DNA from: Stenoxybacter acetivorans DSM 19021
GTDB taxonomy: Bacteria; Pseudomonadota; Gammaproteobacteria; Burkholderiales; Neisseriaceae
Direction: 5' to 3'
Length of the DNA: 50,587 bases
NCBI RefSeq assembly: GCF_000745895.1
Contig: NZ_JQKE01000015.1
Span: 1-50,587, forward strand
The translations under genes were made by a program, and so were the position numbers. The notes under the pieces are model-generated. The model ran no database searches and was not told the origin of the DNA. It saw nothing but the letters and a program-made list of their open reading frames with translations. Positions 37,469 through 46,496 of this stretch are shown here, piece after piece. Each line of letters starts with the position of its first letter. The stretch's first letter is position 1.

Positions 37469-38227
37469 ATGATAAGTATTGAACACATAAATTATCGCAT
37501 CGGTAATACGCCGATTTTAACCGACATCAATTTAACCTTAGCAGAGCGCGGCATCACTGCTTTGATTGGTGCAAACGGCGCTGGTAAATCTACTTTACTA
37601 TCGCTGATTGCGCGCTTACAACCGCTGCAAAGCGGGCAAATCTGTGTCGGCGGTTTAGATGTGAACCAAACGCCATCAATACGGCTGGCACAAAAATTGG
37701 CGATCCTTACTCAAAGCAACCATATTCACAGCCGCATAACCGTTGCTGATTTACTGATGTTTGGCCGCTATCCGCACAATCACGGATTGGTTGGTGAAGA
37801 AGACCGCACCCTTGTTCAAGAAGCCCTGCATCGCTTTGATTTAACTGCATTGTCAAATCGCTATTTAAGCGAGCTTTCCGGCGGGCAACGCCAGCGCGCC
37901 TTAATCGCCATGACTTTTTGCCAACAAACCGAATATGTGCTGCTTGATGAACCTTTGAATAATTTGGATATATTCCATGCTCGGGAACTCATGCGCCTAT
38001 TGCGGCATCTTACCAATGAACAAAACCTGCATACGGTAATGGTGGTGCATGACATCAATATGGCAGCCGCTTATGCAGACCATATTGTTGCCATGAAAGA
38101 CGGAAAAATTGCGATGCAAGGCACACCGACAGAGATGATTACTGAAGAAAATTTGCTGACTTTGTTTGATTTAGATGCTGATGTATTAAACCACAACGGT
38201 GTGCCGCTGGTGGTGCATCATATTTAA
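37469..38227 (+). CDS. Iron-siderophore ABC transporter, ATP-binding protein
   Basis: Cytosolic ATPase of the FepC/CeuD/VctC type, 252 residues. The Walker A motif is IGANGAGKST (residues 34-43), the Q-loop is LAILTQSNHIHSRITV, the signature is LSGGQRQRALIA, Walker B is YVLLDEPLNNLD and the switch His is in VMVVHDINMAAAYADHIVAMKDG. The segment LLMFGRYPHN after the Q-loop is typical of ferric-siderophore ATPases. It completes the importer with the two permeases upstream, although a 165-bp gap with a DUS may contain a separate promoter or a partial terminator. Confidence 0.93.
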   Translation: MISIEHINYRIGNTPILTDINLTLAERGITALIGANGAGKSTLLSLIARLQPLQSGQICVGGLDVNQTPSIRLAQKLAILTQSNHIHSRITVADLLMFGRYPHNHGLVGEEDRTLVQEALHRFDLTALSNRYLSELSGGQRQRALIAMTFCQQTEYVLLDEPLNNLDIFHARELMRLLRHLTNEQNLHTVMVVHDINMAAAYADHIVAMKDGKIAMQGTPTEMITEENLLTLFDLDADVLNHNGVPLVVHHI

Positions 38228-38337
38228 AAATACCGTTTGCCATAACGAAGCAGGGCAAAGAGATAAATTAATTGTGCAAATTAAGGAATGGTTGCCGTTT
38301 GATTGCAAGAGTTTTGAATGACAGATGGGTCTTCATA

Positions 38338-38370
38338 ATTTCGGGCTGTCTGAAACAAACAGCCCGAAAT
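38338..38370. terminator. Hairpin between the siderophore ATPase gene and ppiD
   Basis: ATTTCGGGCTGT (38338-38349) and ACAGCCCGAAAT (38359-38370) form a perfect 12-bp stem with a 9-base loop CTGAAACAA. The left arm plus loop reads GGGCTGTCTGAA, a near-DUS. It lies between convergent genes, so it could stop both. Confidence 0.75.
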
Positions 38371-38398
38371 CACAGTAAATAAGCAAAGATGCTTGCTT

Positions 38399-39922
38399 TT
38401 ATTCAGTACGGCTTTCTAATTTTTGCGCACCGGTTTTAATCGGGTATTTTTTTTCCTGATGGCTTAAAAAAACCGCCAGCAATTCACTGCCGATGTTGCG
38501 GCTCATCATGTTTTTGGCTTTCGCCTGCATTTCTTTATTTTCTTCAGGCAAATGCAGTGATTGGATTTCCACCAAAACAGGTACTTGCATATTGATTAAC
38601 ACGTAAGCAGGTTTGCCGTTTTGCGGCTTGGCTTTAAGCCAGCGAGTAAAATCTTTCTCAGGCATTATTGAGCGAGCGGTTTCAGCATTTATGCGGCTGG
38701 CTTCAGACCATGCTAATTTGGGTGTTGCCCCTTTTTCAATTTCCGCCAAGGTTTTTTGTGCCGCCGCTTCTGCCAGTTTAGCGGCTTCTTGATTGGTGTA
38801 GTCGGTTTTTACTTGCTCTTTTACCTCGGCAAAACTTGCCAAATGTTCAGCGCGAACATCAGCGGCACGAACCACCCAAACAGAACTGTTGTTCACTTCA
38901 ATCGGCTCAGAATTGTATTTTTTCACCAAAACATCATCGCTGAACAAAGCAGCCAGCAAAGCGGGCGGCATACCTTGTGCAGTGGCTTCGGCACGTGTCA
39001 GCCATTGTTCATGTTTTTTTACAGACACACCGAATTTATCGGCAATGGCTTTCAAACTTTCCGGATTATTAAACGCCAAATCTGCCATTTCTTCTTTGGC
39101 TTGCTGCAAGCGTTTTTGTCCTTTTTTCTGCTGAATATCGGCAGTTAATTCGGCTTTGATTTCTTCCAAAGCAGGGCGTGGTGCAGATGCTGGGAAATTC
39201 AATTGTTGGTAGGCTTGGTTTAATTCTTCTTCGCTCACACTTTCTTTCTTGCCCAAGTCAGGTGCACCCAGCACCACAAAATCAAACTTCACCGCTTGGT
39301 CTTGCTGATACTGTGCTTGGTGTTCTTGGTAGTATTTTTCCAAAACAGCGTCATTAACCGCAATTTGATTGATAAACGAAGACGGCTCAAACGGCACTGC
39401 CCGCATTTCGCGTTCGGTTTGCGAAACGGCGATGGTAAATTTTGCCTGCGCATCACTCACCAAATTGTCTTGTGTCAGCAGCATCAGTAAATTTTGTACG
39501 GAAAATCGTTTGCTGATGTCGGCAATCAGTGCTTTTTCGGTTAAACCGGATTGCTGTAAAAAAGATTGATATTTGCTTTCGCTGAACTTACCGTTTTCCT
39601 GAAACGATTCATCTTTACTGATGATTTTTTTAATGCTTTCCAAAGGAACAACAAACCCCAAATCCACCGCACCTTGCTGTAGATAGGCTTCTTGCAACAG
39701 GCTTTGATAAACCTCGTTTTTATCCAACCGTTCACCGGCTGCCTGAAAATTACGCAAAGCATCATTGACATTGCTTTCGCTTATTTTAATATTGCCCACT
39801 TTGGCAATGTAGTCATGGCCGCTGGGTGCCAAAGCCGTTGCACCAAAGCCGACAAAGGTTAAAGCGATTAAGCCCAACAAAATTTGTGCCGGTAATTTAT
39901 ATTTTTCAATAGCATGAAACAT
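38399..39922 (-). CDS. ppiD: Periplasmic folding chaperone PpiD-like (SurA_N/parvulin-type)
   Basis: The 507-residue protein is anchored by an N-terminal membrane helix (about residues 12-32, LPAQILLGLIALTFVGFGATA) with the rest in the periplasm, as in PpiD, which helps outer-membrane and exported protein folding near the Sec translocon. It has the SurA_N-type segment IAKVGNIKISESNVNDALRNFQ, then KDESFQENGKFSESKYQSFLQQSG, and a later long helical region with DYTNQEAAKLAEAAAQKTL. The parvulin-like middle domain is poorly conserved, so isomerase activity is not certain. The start ATG 39922 is preceded by a purine-rich stretch. It is convergent with the siderophore ATPase gene. Confidence 0.82.
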   Translation of the reverse strand: MFHAIEKYKLPAQILLGLIALTFVGFGATALAPSGHDYIAKVGNIKISESNVNDALRNFQAAGERLDKNEVYQSLLQEAYLQQGAVDLGFVVPLESIKKIISKDESFQENGKFSESKYQSFLQQSGLTEKALIADISKRFSVQNLLMLLTQDNLVSDAQAKFTIAVSQTEREMRAVPFEPSSFINQIAVNDAVLEKYYQEHQAQYQQDQAVKFDFVVLGAPDLGKKESVSEEELNQAYQQLNFPASAPRPALEEIKAELTADIQQKKGQKRLQQAKEEMADLAFNNPESLKAIADKFGVSVKKHEQWLTRAEATAQGMPPALLAALFSDDVLVKKYNSEPIEVNNSSVWVVRAADVRAEHLASFAEVKEQVKTDYTNQEAAKLAEAAAQKTLAEIEKGATPKLAWSEASRINAETARSIMPEKDFTRWLKAKPQNGKPAYVLINMQVPVLVEIQSLHLPEENKEMQAKAKNMMSRNIGSELLAVFLSHQEKKYPIKTGAQKLESRTE

Positions 39923-40368
39923 GGTTGAATCTTCCCTAAAACGGCAACTGAAAACATGAAATAGGGCATTGTAGCGGTTTTCTGTTTGTACTGCTATTCT
40001 TCAGTTACCGGCAGCGATTTTATTGTGCGGCGGCGAAATTGATCAGGCACAGATTTGGTGTTGCCAAACCTCTTCTCCTCAGGCAAGACGAAGATGGATT
40101 GCCTGAAAACGCATTTGCATGCCATTTTTGGTATTTTTAAAACAGATAAACAAGAATTTAATACAATTTCCTTTTTATTTTTAATAACATAATTGAGCAT
40201 TGTTGTTTCTCATTAAAATTTTCTTGCATCAAATGCGGTTTCACAGTTTAATTAGACGATTGATTGGCTTGTGTGAAATTTTGTTTGCTGACCAGTCATT
40301 TTTTGAGCCGGCGGTTAAATACCGTTGCTTTGTCCTAGAGCTGCTTTGTCCTTATAAAGGAAAAATAC
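39923..40368. other. Long intergenic region upstream of the polyamine-binding protein gene
   Basis: No gene is supported. Contents: an imperfect DUS-like hairpin TCAGGCAA (40079-40086) and TTGCCTGA (40099-40106); an AT-rich block at 40130-40200; and a 10-base direct repeat GCTTTGTCCT at about 40327 and 40343 just before the ribosome binding site AAAGGA. The region should carry the ppiD promoter on the left and the promoter of the next gene on the right. Confidence 0.5.
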
Positions 40369-41532
40369 ATGAAAAAAACACTGTTGTTTTCAGCATTAAC
40401 TGCCTTATTTTTAAGTGCTTGCGGCGGAAACACCACCACGCCTGCTCAAAAAAACGATGCCGCAACGGCTTCCGCCGAAACACTTGCTTCTGCACCTGCG
40501 GTTACCGGTGAATTAAATATCTACAACTGGTCGGACTATGTGGATCCGGAAACCGTCAGCGCGTTTGAAAAAGAAAACAATGTTAAAGTACGTTATGATT
40601 ATTATGACAGTAATGAAACATTGGAAGCCAAGGTTTTAACGGGTAAATCCGGTTATGATTTGGTTGCGCCGTCCATTTCCAATGTTGGCCGTCAAATTCA
40701 GGCAGGTGCTTACCAGCCCATTGATAAAAGCCAAATTTCGTTCTACAGCAATATTGACCCCGAATTACTGAAGCTCATGGACAAAGTTGATCCGGGCAAT
40801 CAATATGCCGTGCCTTATTTCTGGGGAATCAATACCATCGGCATCAATGCAGAGGCAGTAACAAAAGCCTTGGGTAACCTGCCAATGCCGGAAAATCAAT
40901 GGGATTTGGTGTTGAATCCGAAATACACCCAAAAATTAAAATCCTGCGGCATTTCTGTGTTCGACAGCCCATCGGAACTCTTCCCCATCGTGCTTCACTA
41001 CATGGGTAAAGATGCCAACAGCAGCAATCCTGACGACATTAAAGCTGCCGCTGATTTGCTGAAAACCGTGCGCGGCGACATTAAACGTTTCAGTTCATCA
41101 GGTTATATTGATGACATGGCACGCGGTGATTTATGCGTTGCGGTTGGTTATGGCGGGGACTTGAATATTGCCAAAAACCGCGCTAAAGAAGCAGGTGATA
41201 AAGTTAAGTTGGAAGTGTTGGTGCCGAAAGAAGGCGTGGGTGTGTGGGTTGATTCATTTGTGATTCCGAAAGACGCGCAAAATGTTGCCAATGCACACAA
41301 ATACATTAACAACACCCTAGATCCGAAAGTGGCAGCTAAAAATGGGGACTTCGTTACTTATGCACCCGCCAGCCAACCCGCACGCGCTTTAATGGATAAA
41401 ACCTACTCCGAAGACCCGTCCATTTTCCCGCCGCAAGAAGTATTGGCAAAAAGTTTCGTGATTTTGCCGCAAGGACCTGATGCCGTGAAATTGTCGGTTC
41501 GCTTATTCCAGCAATTAAAAGCTGGTCAGTAA
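40369..41532 (+). CDS. Polyamine ABC transporter substrate-binding lipoprotein (PotD/PotF-like)
   Basis: A 387-residue lipoprotein: signal MKKTLLFSALTALFLSAC with lipobox LSAC and lipidated Cys18. The mature part starts ELNIYNWSDYVDPETVSAFEKE, the classic PotD/PotF N-terminus, followed by VRYDYYDSNETLEAKVLTGKSGYDLVAPS, YAVPYFWGINTIGIN, and PKEGVGVWVDSFVIPKDAQNVANAHKYIN. It should bind spermidine or putrescine in the periplasm and pass it to PotABC-type permeases, which are not here. AAAGGA lies 7 bases upstream of the start. A strong hairpin follows the stop, so it is monocistronic. Confidence 0.88.
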   Translation: MKKTLLFSALTALFLSACGGNTTTPAQKNDAATASAETLASAPAVTGELNIYNWSDYVDPETVSAFEKENNVKVRYDYYDSNETLEAKVLTGKSGYDLVAPSISNVGRQIQAGAYQPIDKSQISFYSNIDPELLKLMDKVDPGNQYAVPYFWGINTIGINAEAVTKALGNLPMPENQWDLVLNPKYTQKLKSCGISVFDSPSELFPIVLHYMGKDANSSNPDDIKAAADLLKTVRGDIKRFSSSGYIDDMARGDLCVAVGYGGDLNIAKNRAKEAGDKVKLEVLVPKEGVGVWVDSFVIPKDAQNVANAHKYINNTLDPKVAAKNGDFVTYAPASQPARALMDKTYSEDPSIFPPQEVLAKSFVILPQGPDAVKLSVRLFQQLKAGQ

Positions 41533-41560
41533 AAATTTCTTAAATAAAGAAATACCCTGT

Positions 41561-41597
41561 TAGCCGAAGTTTGTTGATACAGACTTCGGCTATTTTT
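41561..41597 (+). terminator. Rho-independent terminator after the polyamine-binding protein gene
   Basis: TAGCCGAAGT (41561-41570) and ACTTCGGCTA (41583-41592) form a perfect 10-bp stem with a 12-base loop and a TTTTT run, 28 bp after the stop. This is not made of DUS. Confidence 0.88.
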
Positions 41598-41744
41598 ATT
41601 TATTGGGTTTTAAGTATTGATGCGCGGGTTGGCGCAGCAATAATGAATTCAAGTATAATTAAAAATTACCTGCGTTTAAATTACTTGCGTTGATGTTTAT
41701 CTCAACAAACCAAAGCTGCATCAATAAAAAACAGAGAAATAGTT

Positions 41745-42596
41745 ATGTTTGCTGAAAAAGAAAACAAAGCAATAGATGAAATTGTGATTCAGGGCTTAAC
41801 CGGCAATGGCAAGACATTTCGCCCCAGTGATTGGTCTGAGCGTTTATGCGGCATTTTATCTTCATTCAATCAAGGGCATCGTCTGTCTTATCATCAATGG
41901 GTACACCCAAAATTGGTGGACGGTATCCGCTGTGTGGTGATTGACCGCAAACTGGAAAAAATCAATGAATCCATGTTTCGCTTTCTCATGGATTTCGCAC
42001 ATGACAATGATTTACGTGTTTTAGACGGCTTAACTGAGAAACATAACAGCGGCGAACCTGCCGAAGCCGCAGCAATAATCGCAAGCGAAACCAATCAGAC
42101 AATAAGCAAAGCCGCTGACAGTGAAAGTGAAACCGTTCAGGCAGCCGAAACACCGGAAGAAATTGTCAGTATTCGTGAAATCATGCCTGAAAACAACGCA
42201 CAGGCTTTTGCCGCACTGCAAAGCCTGCGCCCGCAAATCAGAGATTTGAATTTGTTTCAAGAATTGGTTACGGTGCAGCGTCAAGAAGGTTATCGCCTAA
42301 TCGGTGTTTTTGCGGCAGGCAAACAAAACGCCGTGGCAGTGTGCGGTTTTCGCATCAACACCAAATTTGCATCAGGAAAATTTTTGCACATCAATGATTT
42401 GATTACCACAGGTGAAGCCACACGCAGGGGTTATGCGGATACCTTGCTGGAATACGTTAAAACCATCGCCAAGGCCGAATCCTGCAAAAGTATTCACGCA
42501 GATTCTTTCGTTGAAGCAGACCGCTGCGGTGCACACAGCTTGTATTTCCGCCACGGTTTCAGAATCAGTGCACATCATTTTTCATTTTCGCTGTGA
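41745..42596 (+). CDS. DUF3579 domain fused to a GNAT N-acetyltransferase
   Basis: The 283-residue product joins two unlike parts. Residues about 10-100 match the beta-proteobacterial DUF3579 pattern: IVIQGLTGNGKTFRPSDWSERLCGILSSF, SYHQWVHPKLVDGIRCVVIDRKL and FLMDFAHDNDLRVLDGL. A low-complexity linker (105-135, rich in A, E, S and T) follows. Residues about 140-283 form a GNAT-type acetyltransferase: SIREIMPENNAQAFAALQSLRP, LHINDLITTGEATRRGYADTLLEYV with the acetyl-CoA-binding turn RRGYAD, and ADRCGAHSLYFRHGFRISAHHF. The acetylated target is unknown. It sits between a terminator and lon and appears monocistronic. The ribosome binding site is weak. Confidence 0.78.
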   Translation: MFAEKENKAIDEIVIQGLTGNGKTFRPSDWSERLCGILSSFNQGHRLSYHQWVHPKLVDGIRCVVIDRKLEKINESMFRFLMDFAHDNDLRVLDGLTEKHNSGEPAEAAAIIASETNQTISKAADSESETVQAAETPEEIVSIREIMPENNAQAFAALQSLRPQIRDLNLFQELVTVQRQEGYRLIGVFAAGKQNAVAVCGFRINTKFASGKFLHINDLITTGEATRRGYADTLLEYVKTIAKAESCKSIHADSFVEADRCGAHSLYFRHGFRISAHHFSFSL

Positions 42597-42740
42597 GTAA
42601 AAAACGGCAGATTAAATAATAAAGATTCCCGCCGATCAGTCATCAAGCGGGAACTTTTATATTGTATGGACGGTTTACTTGAAAACCGCCGATTCAGCGC
42701 AATATGGCAATATTATATTTTCACATCTACTGAGGCTTGC

Positions 42741-45176
42741 ATGACTCAATCTGTTTACGAAAAACACCCCAACGCATTGCCGGTATTGCCTCTGCGCGAT
42801 GTGGTGGTATTTCCCAACATGGTGTTGCCCTTATTTGTCGGGCGAAAGCAATCCATTGCAGCGCTTAACGGCGCTATGGAACACGAGCAGCCGGTATTCT
42901 TAATGGCACAAACCGACAGCACCACGGAAGACCCGAAATCATTCGATGATTTATATCCAATCGGCACCATTGCCAAAGTATTGCAGGTATTGGAATTGCC
43001 TGACGGCACAGTAAAAGTATTGGTGGAAGGAAAAAAACGAGCCGTTGTCAGACGCCTGAATACCGGTAATGAATACATGGTGGCTTACGTTAAAGTTTTA
43101 GAAGATGAAATCAGCAATCCGGATGATCATGAAGCCTTGCGCCGAACCCTGCTGGGGCAATTTGACCAACTGGTAAAAATAACCAAAAAAATTCCGCCGG
43201 AAGTTATGACAAGTATCCATGCCATTGATGATAATGGCCGCTTGGTGGATACCGTGGCGGCACATTTGCAATTGAAGCTGGAGCAACGCCAGGAAATTTT
43301 GGAATTGGCAGACGTTACCCGCCGCATGGAACACCTGTTACAGCTCTTGGAAAATGAGCTGGATATTTTACAGGTTGAAAAACGCATTCGCGGACGCGTG
43401 AAGCGGCAAATGGAAAAAACACAGCGTGAATATTATTTGAACGAACAAGTCAAAGCCATTCAAAAAGAATTGGGCGAAGACGATGATGAAATTGAGGCAC
43501 TGGAAAAGCAAATCAATACCGTTGGCATGAGTCAAGAAGCAAAAGACAAGGCTTTGTCTGAATTAAGAAAACTGCGGATGATGCCGCCGATGTCATCAGA
43601 ATCCACTGTTGTGCGCAACTACATTGAAACACTGGTGGAATTGCCGTGGAAAAAGAAAACCAAAGTCAATAAAGACATTGTGAAAGCCGATTTGGTATTG
43701 AATGCCGATCATTATGGCTTAGAAAAAGTAAAAGAACGTATTTTGGAATATTTAGCCGTACAAAAACGCATGAATAAACTCAAAGGACCCATTCTATGCT
43801 TGGTTGGTCCTCCGGGTGTCGGTAAAACCTCTTTAGGTGAATCCATTGCCAAAGCCACCGGGCGTAAATATGTGCGTATGGCATTGGGCGGCGTGCATGA
43901 TGAAAGCGAAATTCGCGGACATCGGCGTACTTATATCGGTTCAATGCCGGGTAAAATTTTACAGAATATGGCAAAAATCGGCGTTAAAAATCCGCTGTTT
44001 TTACTCGATGAAATTGATAAACTCGGCAGCGATTTCCGCGGTGATCCCGCCAGTGCCTTATTGGAAGTTTTGGATCCTGAGCAAAATCATTCTTTCAGCG
44101 ACCATTACGCTGAAGTGGAATTTGATTTATCCGACGTGATGTTTATTGCAACTTCCAATAGTTTCAATATTCCGCCTGCATTGATGGATCGCATGGAAAT
44201 CATTCGTCTGTCAGGCTACACAGAAGACGAAAAAGTCAGTATCGCCATACAGTATTTGATTCCCAAGCAAATCAAACAAAATGGCGTATTGGCAGGTGAA
44301 ATTGACATCGAAGAAAGTGCTGTGCGCGGCATTATTCGTTACTACACCCGTGAAGCCGGCGTGCGCTCCCTTGATCGTGAAATTGCCAAAATTTGCCGAA
44401 AAGTGGTGATGGCGCAAGCGGTTAAAGACGAAAAAAATGCCAAAAAATCAGGCAGCCGCAAAAAAGATACTATGGTAGTAAACATAGACAATCTCCATGA
44501 CTTTTTGGGCGTGCGCCGTTTCGACTACGGTGTGGCAGAAAGCGAAAACCGCATCGGACAAGTAACCGGCTTGGCATGGACAGAAGTGGGCGGCGAATTG
44601 CTCACCATTGAAGCCAGCCGATTCCGCGGTAAAGGCAACATTATTCGCACAGGCAAGCTGGGTGATGTTATGCAAGAATCCATGTCTGCCGCGTGGAGTG
44701 TGGTGCGTACGCGTGCTGAAAGTTTGGGCATTGAACCGGATTTTTACGAAAAAAACGATATTCACGTGCACGTCCCTGAAGGGGCAACACCAAAAGACGG
44801 CCCTAGCGCGGGCATTGCCATCACTTTGGCATTGGTTTCTGCTTTTACTCAAATACCGGTTCGCGCCGATGTGGCGATGACAGGAGAGATTACCCTGCGT
44901 GGTGAAGTGCTGGCGATTGGCGGCTTAAAAGAAAAGCTGCTGGCAGCTTTGCGCGGAGGCATCAAACATGTGCTGATTCCAAAAAATAATGTTAAAGATT
45001 TGGAAGAAATTCCGGATAATGTCAAACAAGCATTAACCATTCATCCGGTGCAATGGATAGATGAAGTGTTGCAGTTTGGTTTAGAATATCAGCCCACACC
45101 TTGGCAAAACAGCGAACCTGATGCGCCGGTAAAGGAAACAGGCGCAAAGTCAAGCAAAAAGACAATCAAGCACTGA
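42741..45176 (+). CDS. lon: ATP-dependent protease Lon
   Basis: Lon degrades misfolded and regulatory proteins in the cytosol. I start it at ATG 42741 (MTQSVYEKHPNALPVLPLRD, 811 residues), with GAGG a few bases upstream. The substrate-binding N domain ends near 300; the AAA+ domain has Walker A GPPGVGKTS (about 355-363), Walker B FLLDEIDKLG and sensor regions. The protease domain has the catalytic Ser689 in PKDGPSAGIA and the paired Lys732 in GGLKEKLL. The C-terminal tail VKETGAKSSKKTIKH is short and basic. HU (hupB) follows, the usual lon-hupB arrangement in this group, after a 204-bp gap. Confidence 0.97.
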   Translation: MTQSVYEKHPNALPVLPLRDVVVFPNMVLPLFVGRKQSIAALNGAMEHEQPVFLMAQTDSTTEDPKSFDDLYPIGTIAKVLQVLELPDGTVKVLVEGKKRAVVRRLNTGNEYMVAYVKVLEDEISNPDDHEALRRTLLGQFDQLVKITKKIPPEVMTSIHAIDDNGRLVDTVAAHLQLKLEQRQEILELADVTRRMEHLLQLLENELDILQVEKRIRGRVKRQMEKTQREYYLNEQVKAIQKELGEDDDEIEALEKQINTVGMSQEAKDKALSELRKLRMMPPMSSESTVVRNYIETLVELPWKKKTKVNKDIVKADLVLNADHYGLEKVKERILEYLAVQKRMNKLKGPILCLVGPPGVGKTSLGESIAKATGRKYVRMALGGVHDESEIRGHRRTYIGSMPGKILQNMAKIGVKNPLFLLDEIDKLGSDFRGDPASALLEVLDPEQNHSFSDHYAEVEFDLSDVMFIATSNSFNIPPALMDRMEIIRLSGYTEDEKVSIAIQYLIPKQIKQNGVLAGEIDIEESAVRGIIRYYTREAGVRSLDREIAKICRKVVMAQAVKDEKNAKKSGSRKKDTMVVNIDNLHDFLGVRRFDYGVAESENRIGQVTGLAWTEVGGELLTIEASRFRGKGNIIRTGKLGDVMQESMSAAWSVVRTRAESLGIEPDFYEKNDIHVHVPEGATPKDGPSAGIAITLALVSAFTQIPVRADVAMTGEITLRGEVLAIGGLKEKLLAALRGGIKHVLIPKNNVKDLEEIPDNVKQALTIHPVQWIDEVLQFGLEYQPTPWQNSEPDAPVKETGAKSSKKTIKH

Positions 45177-45380
45177 ATGATGTTGTGTATTGGCAGAAAA
45201 GTTTGACCAATATCGTCATATTGTCTGAAGCCGCCATTCTTTGCTTGACACCGAGGATTGTTGCTTGTTATAAAGCCAAGCATTATTTTTCAAAAAAATA
45301 TTGTTTTAAAAAGTTGGTATGCGGTCTGATTCCATGGTGGAACAGGCGGGGGTTAAACATTAAACAAAGGAGACTTCTCC

Positions 45381-45677
45381 GTGAACAAATCTGAATTGAT
45401 TGAAGCAATTGCCCAAGAAGCTGAATTATCTAAAGCAGCGGCAGGCAAAGCACTGGACGGCATGATTAGTGCGGTCGGCAACGCTTTAAAAAAAGGTGAT
45501 ACCGTCACTTTGATTGGTTTTGGTACTTTCTACGTGGGCGAACGCGCTGCACGTGATGGCCGCAACCCGAAAACAGGTGAGTCTCTGAAAATCAAAGCCT
45601 CAAAAAGCCCGAAATTTCGTGCCGGTAAAGTATTGAAAGATGCGGTTGCCGCACCACCGGTTAAAGGCAAAAAATAA
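45381..45677 (+). CDS. hupB: HU-family DNA-binding protein
   Basis: HU bends DNA and compacts the nucleoid. The 98-residue product starts [20 protein letters not shown] at a GTG codon, with AAAGGAG 8 bases upstream, so the GTG start is secure. The DNA-binding arm is in [44 protein letters not shown]. The C-terminal [10 protein letters not shown] is a short basic tail beyond the usual 90 residues. It follows lon as a separate unit and is followed by a strong hairpin terminator. Confidence 0.95.
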   Translation: MNKSELIEAIAQEAELSKAAAGKALDGMISAVGNALKKGDTVTLIGFGTFYVGERAARDGRNPKTGESLKIKASKSPKFRAGKVLKDAVAAPPVKGKK

Positions 45678-46015
45678 GCTGTCACAGCCTTGAGCTGTTA
45701 CTGCCTTGACTTTAAGCGAAATAAAAAGGTGAGCTCTGCTCGCCTTTTTGTGCTTCCGTTTCCGTAAATCCTTACCGATGCGTGCGATCATAGAAAATCG
45801 ACTTATTCAAAGCGAATAAAAAACCAATTTTACATTCTTCCTTATCGGTCTTAAATTTCTGTCTTTCAGGGCGGAAACACGTCAGCCTAAAGGCTGGAGA
45901 CTGTATTTCTGATAAAAAATGATGTGAAATGCGTACTCTTATTCCCAAATTCGGCTCTTATATCGCTTGAAAAACCGATATTGATTAAAGTATTCATTTT
46001 ACTGGAGGAGAAAAT
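45678..46015. other. Intergenic region between hupB and the small secreted protein gene
   Basis: Besides the terminator near its left end, it shows a short hairpin CAGCC-TAAA-GGCTG around 45892-45905 within a stretch of moderate GC (GGGCGGAAACACGTCAGCC). No gene or known riboswitch form is recognised. Any promoter for the gene at 46016 should lie at 45900-45990. Confidence 0.4.
45723..45749 (+). terminator. Rho-independent terminator after hupB
   Basis: AAAAAGGTGAGC (45723-45734) pairs with GCTCGCCTTTTT (45738-45749) through one G-T wobble, with a 3-base loop and a T tract. It lies about 46 bp after the hupB stop. Confidence 0.85.
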
Positions 46016-46465
46016 ATGAATTTCACTGATTACCGCCGCTTGTCGGTATTTATCACTGCCTGTTTTGCTTGTGCGGCGGCGCAAGCCGATGTTTATGAAT
46101 GCAAAGAGGCTTCGGGCAGAGTATTTTATACCGAGCAAGGCGGCAAAAATTGCAAGATTAGCCGATTAGGCAGCGGATTTTCCACCATTGCCCCCGTTGT
46201 TGATACAGAAAATATCAGCAACAGTGCAGAAGCGGAGCAAGCAGAAGCATATACAGCAAACTCAAGAAAAGCAGCGGGTTATGCAAACGACATCGAAAAC
46301 GCCCGCAGCCAACTAAACGCAGCACGTCAAGCCTTAGAAGCGGGCAAGCAAGTGCGCTACGGCAATGAGCGCAACTACAGTAAATATCTGGAACGCATTC
46401 AAGGTTTAGAAAATGCAGTAACACAAAGTGAACAGCGTTTACGGGAATTGGAACAGAGATATTGA
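46016..46465 (+). CDS. Small secreted protein, DUF4124-like start with coiled coil
   Basis: The 149-residue product has a signal peptide (cleavage likely after AQA, near residue 24), giving a mature start DVYECKEASGRVFYTEQGGKNCKISRLG with two cysteines. That block (VYxCxxxxGxxxYxxxxxxxC) is like the DUF4124/secreted Cys-pair domain in many beta-proteobacterial proteins. The rest is a charged helix rich in Ala, Glu, Arg and Gln, probably a coiled coil, ending RLRELEQRY. Its function is unknown; an envelope location is predicted. ATG 46016 has GGAGGAG upstream. It is followed by a very strong terminator and stands alone. Confidence 0.7.
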   Translation: MNFTDYRRLSVFITACFACAAAQADVYECKEASGRVFYTEQGGKNCKISRLGSGFSTIAPVVDTENISNSAEAEQAEAYTANSRKAAGYANDIENARSQLNAARQALEAGKQVRYGNERNYSKYLERIQGLENAVTQSEQRLRELEQRY

Positions 46466-46496
46466 GTAAGTGTCTTGGCTGCCTGAAAACATTGCA

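Noticed and set aside
39994-40200. 68-codon frame on the minus strand upstream of ppiD
   Set aside because: It lacks a credible start context and family pattern, and covers the likely ppiD promoter region.
45185-45394. 69-codon frame between lon and hupB
   Set aside because: It overlaps the well-supported hupB start and ribosome binding site in another frame and looks like chance.
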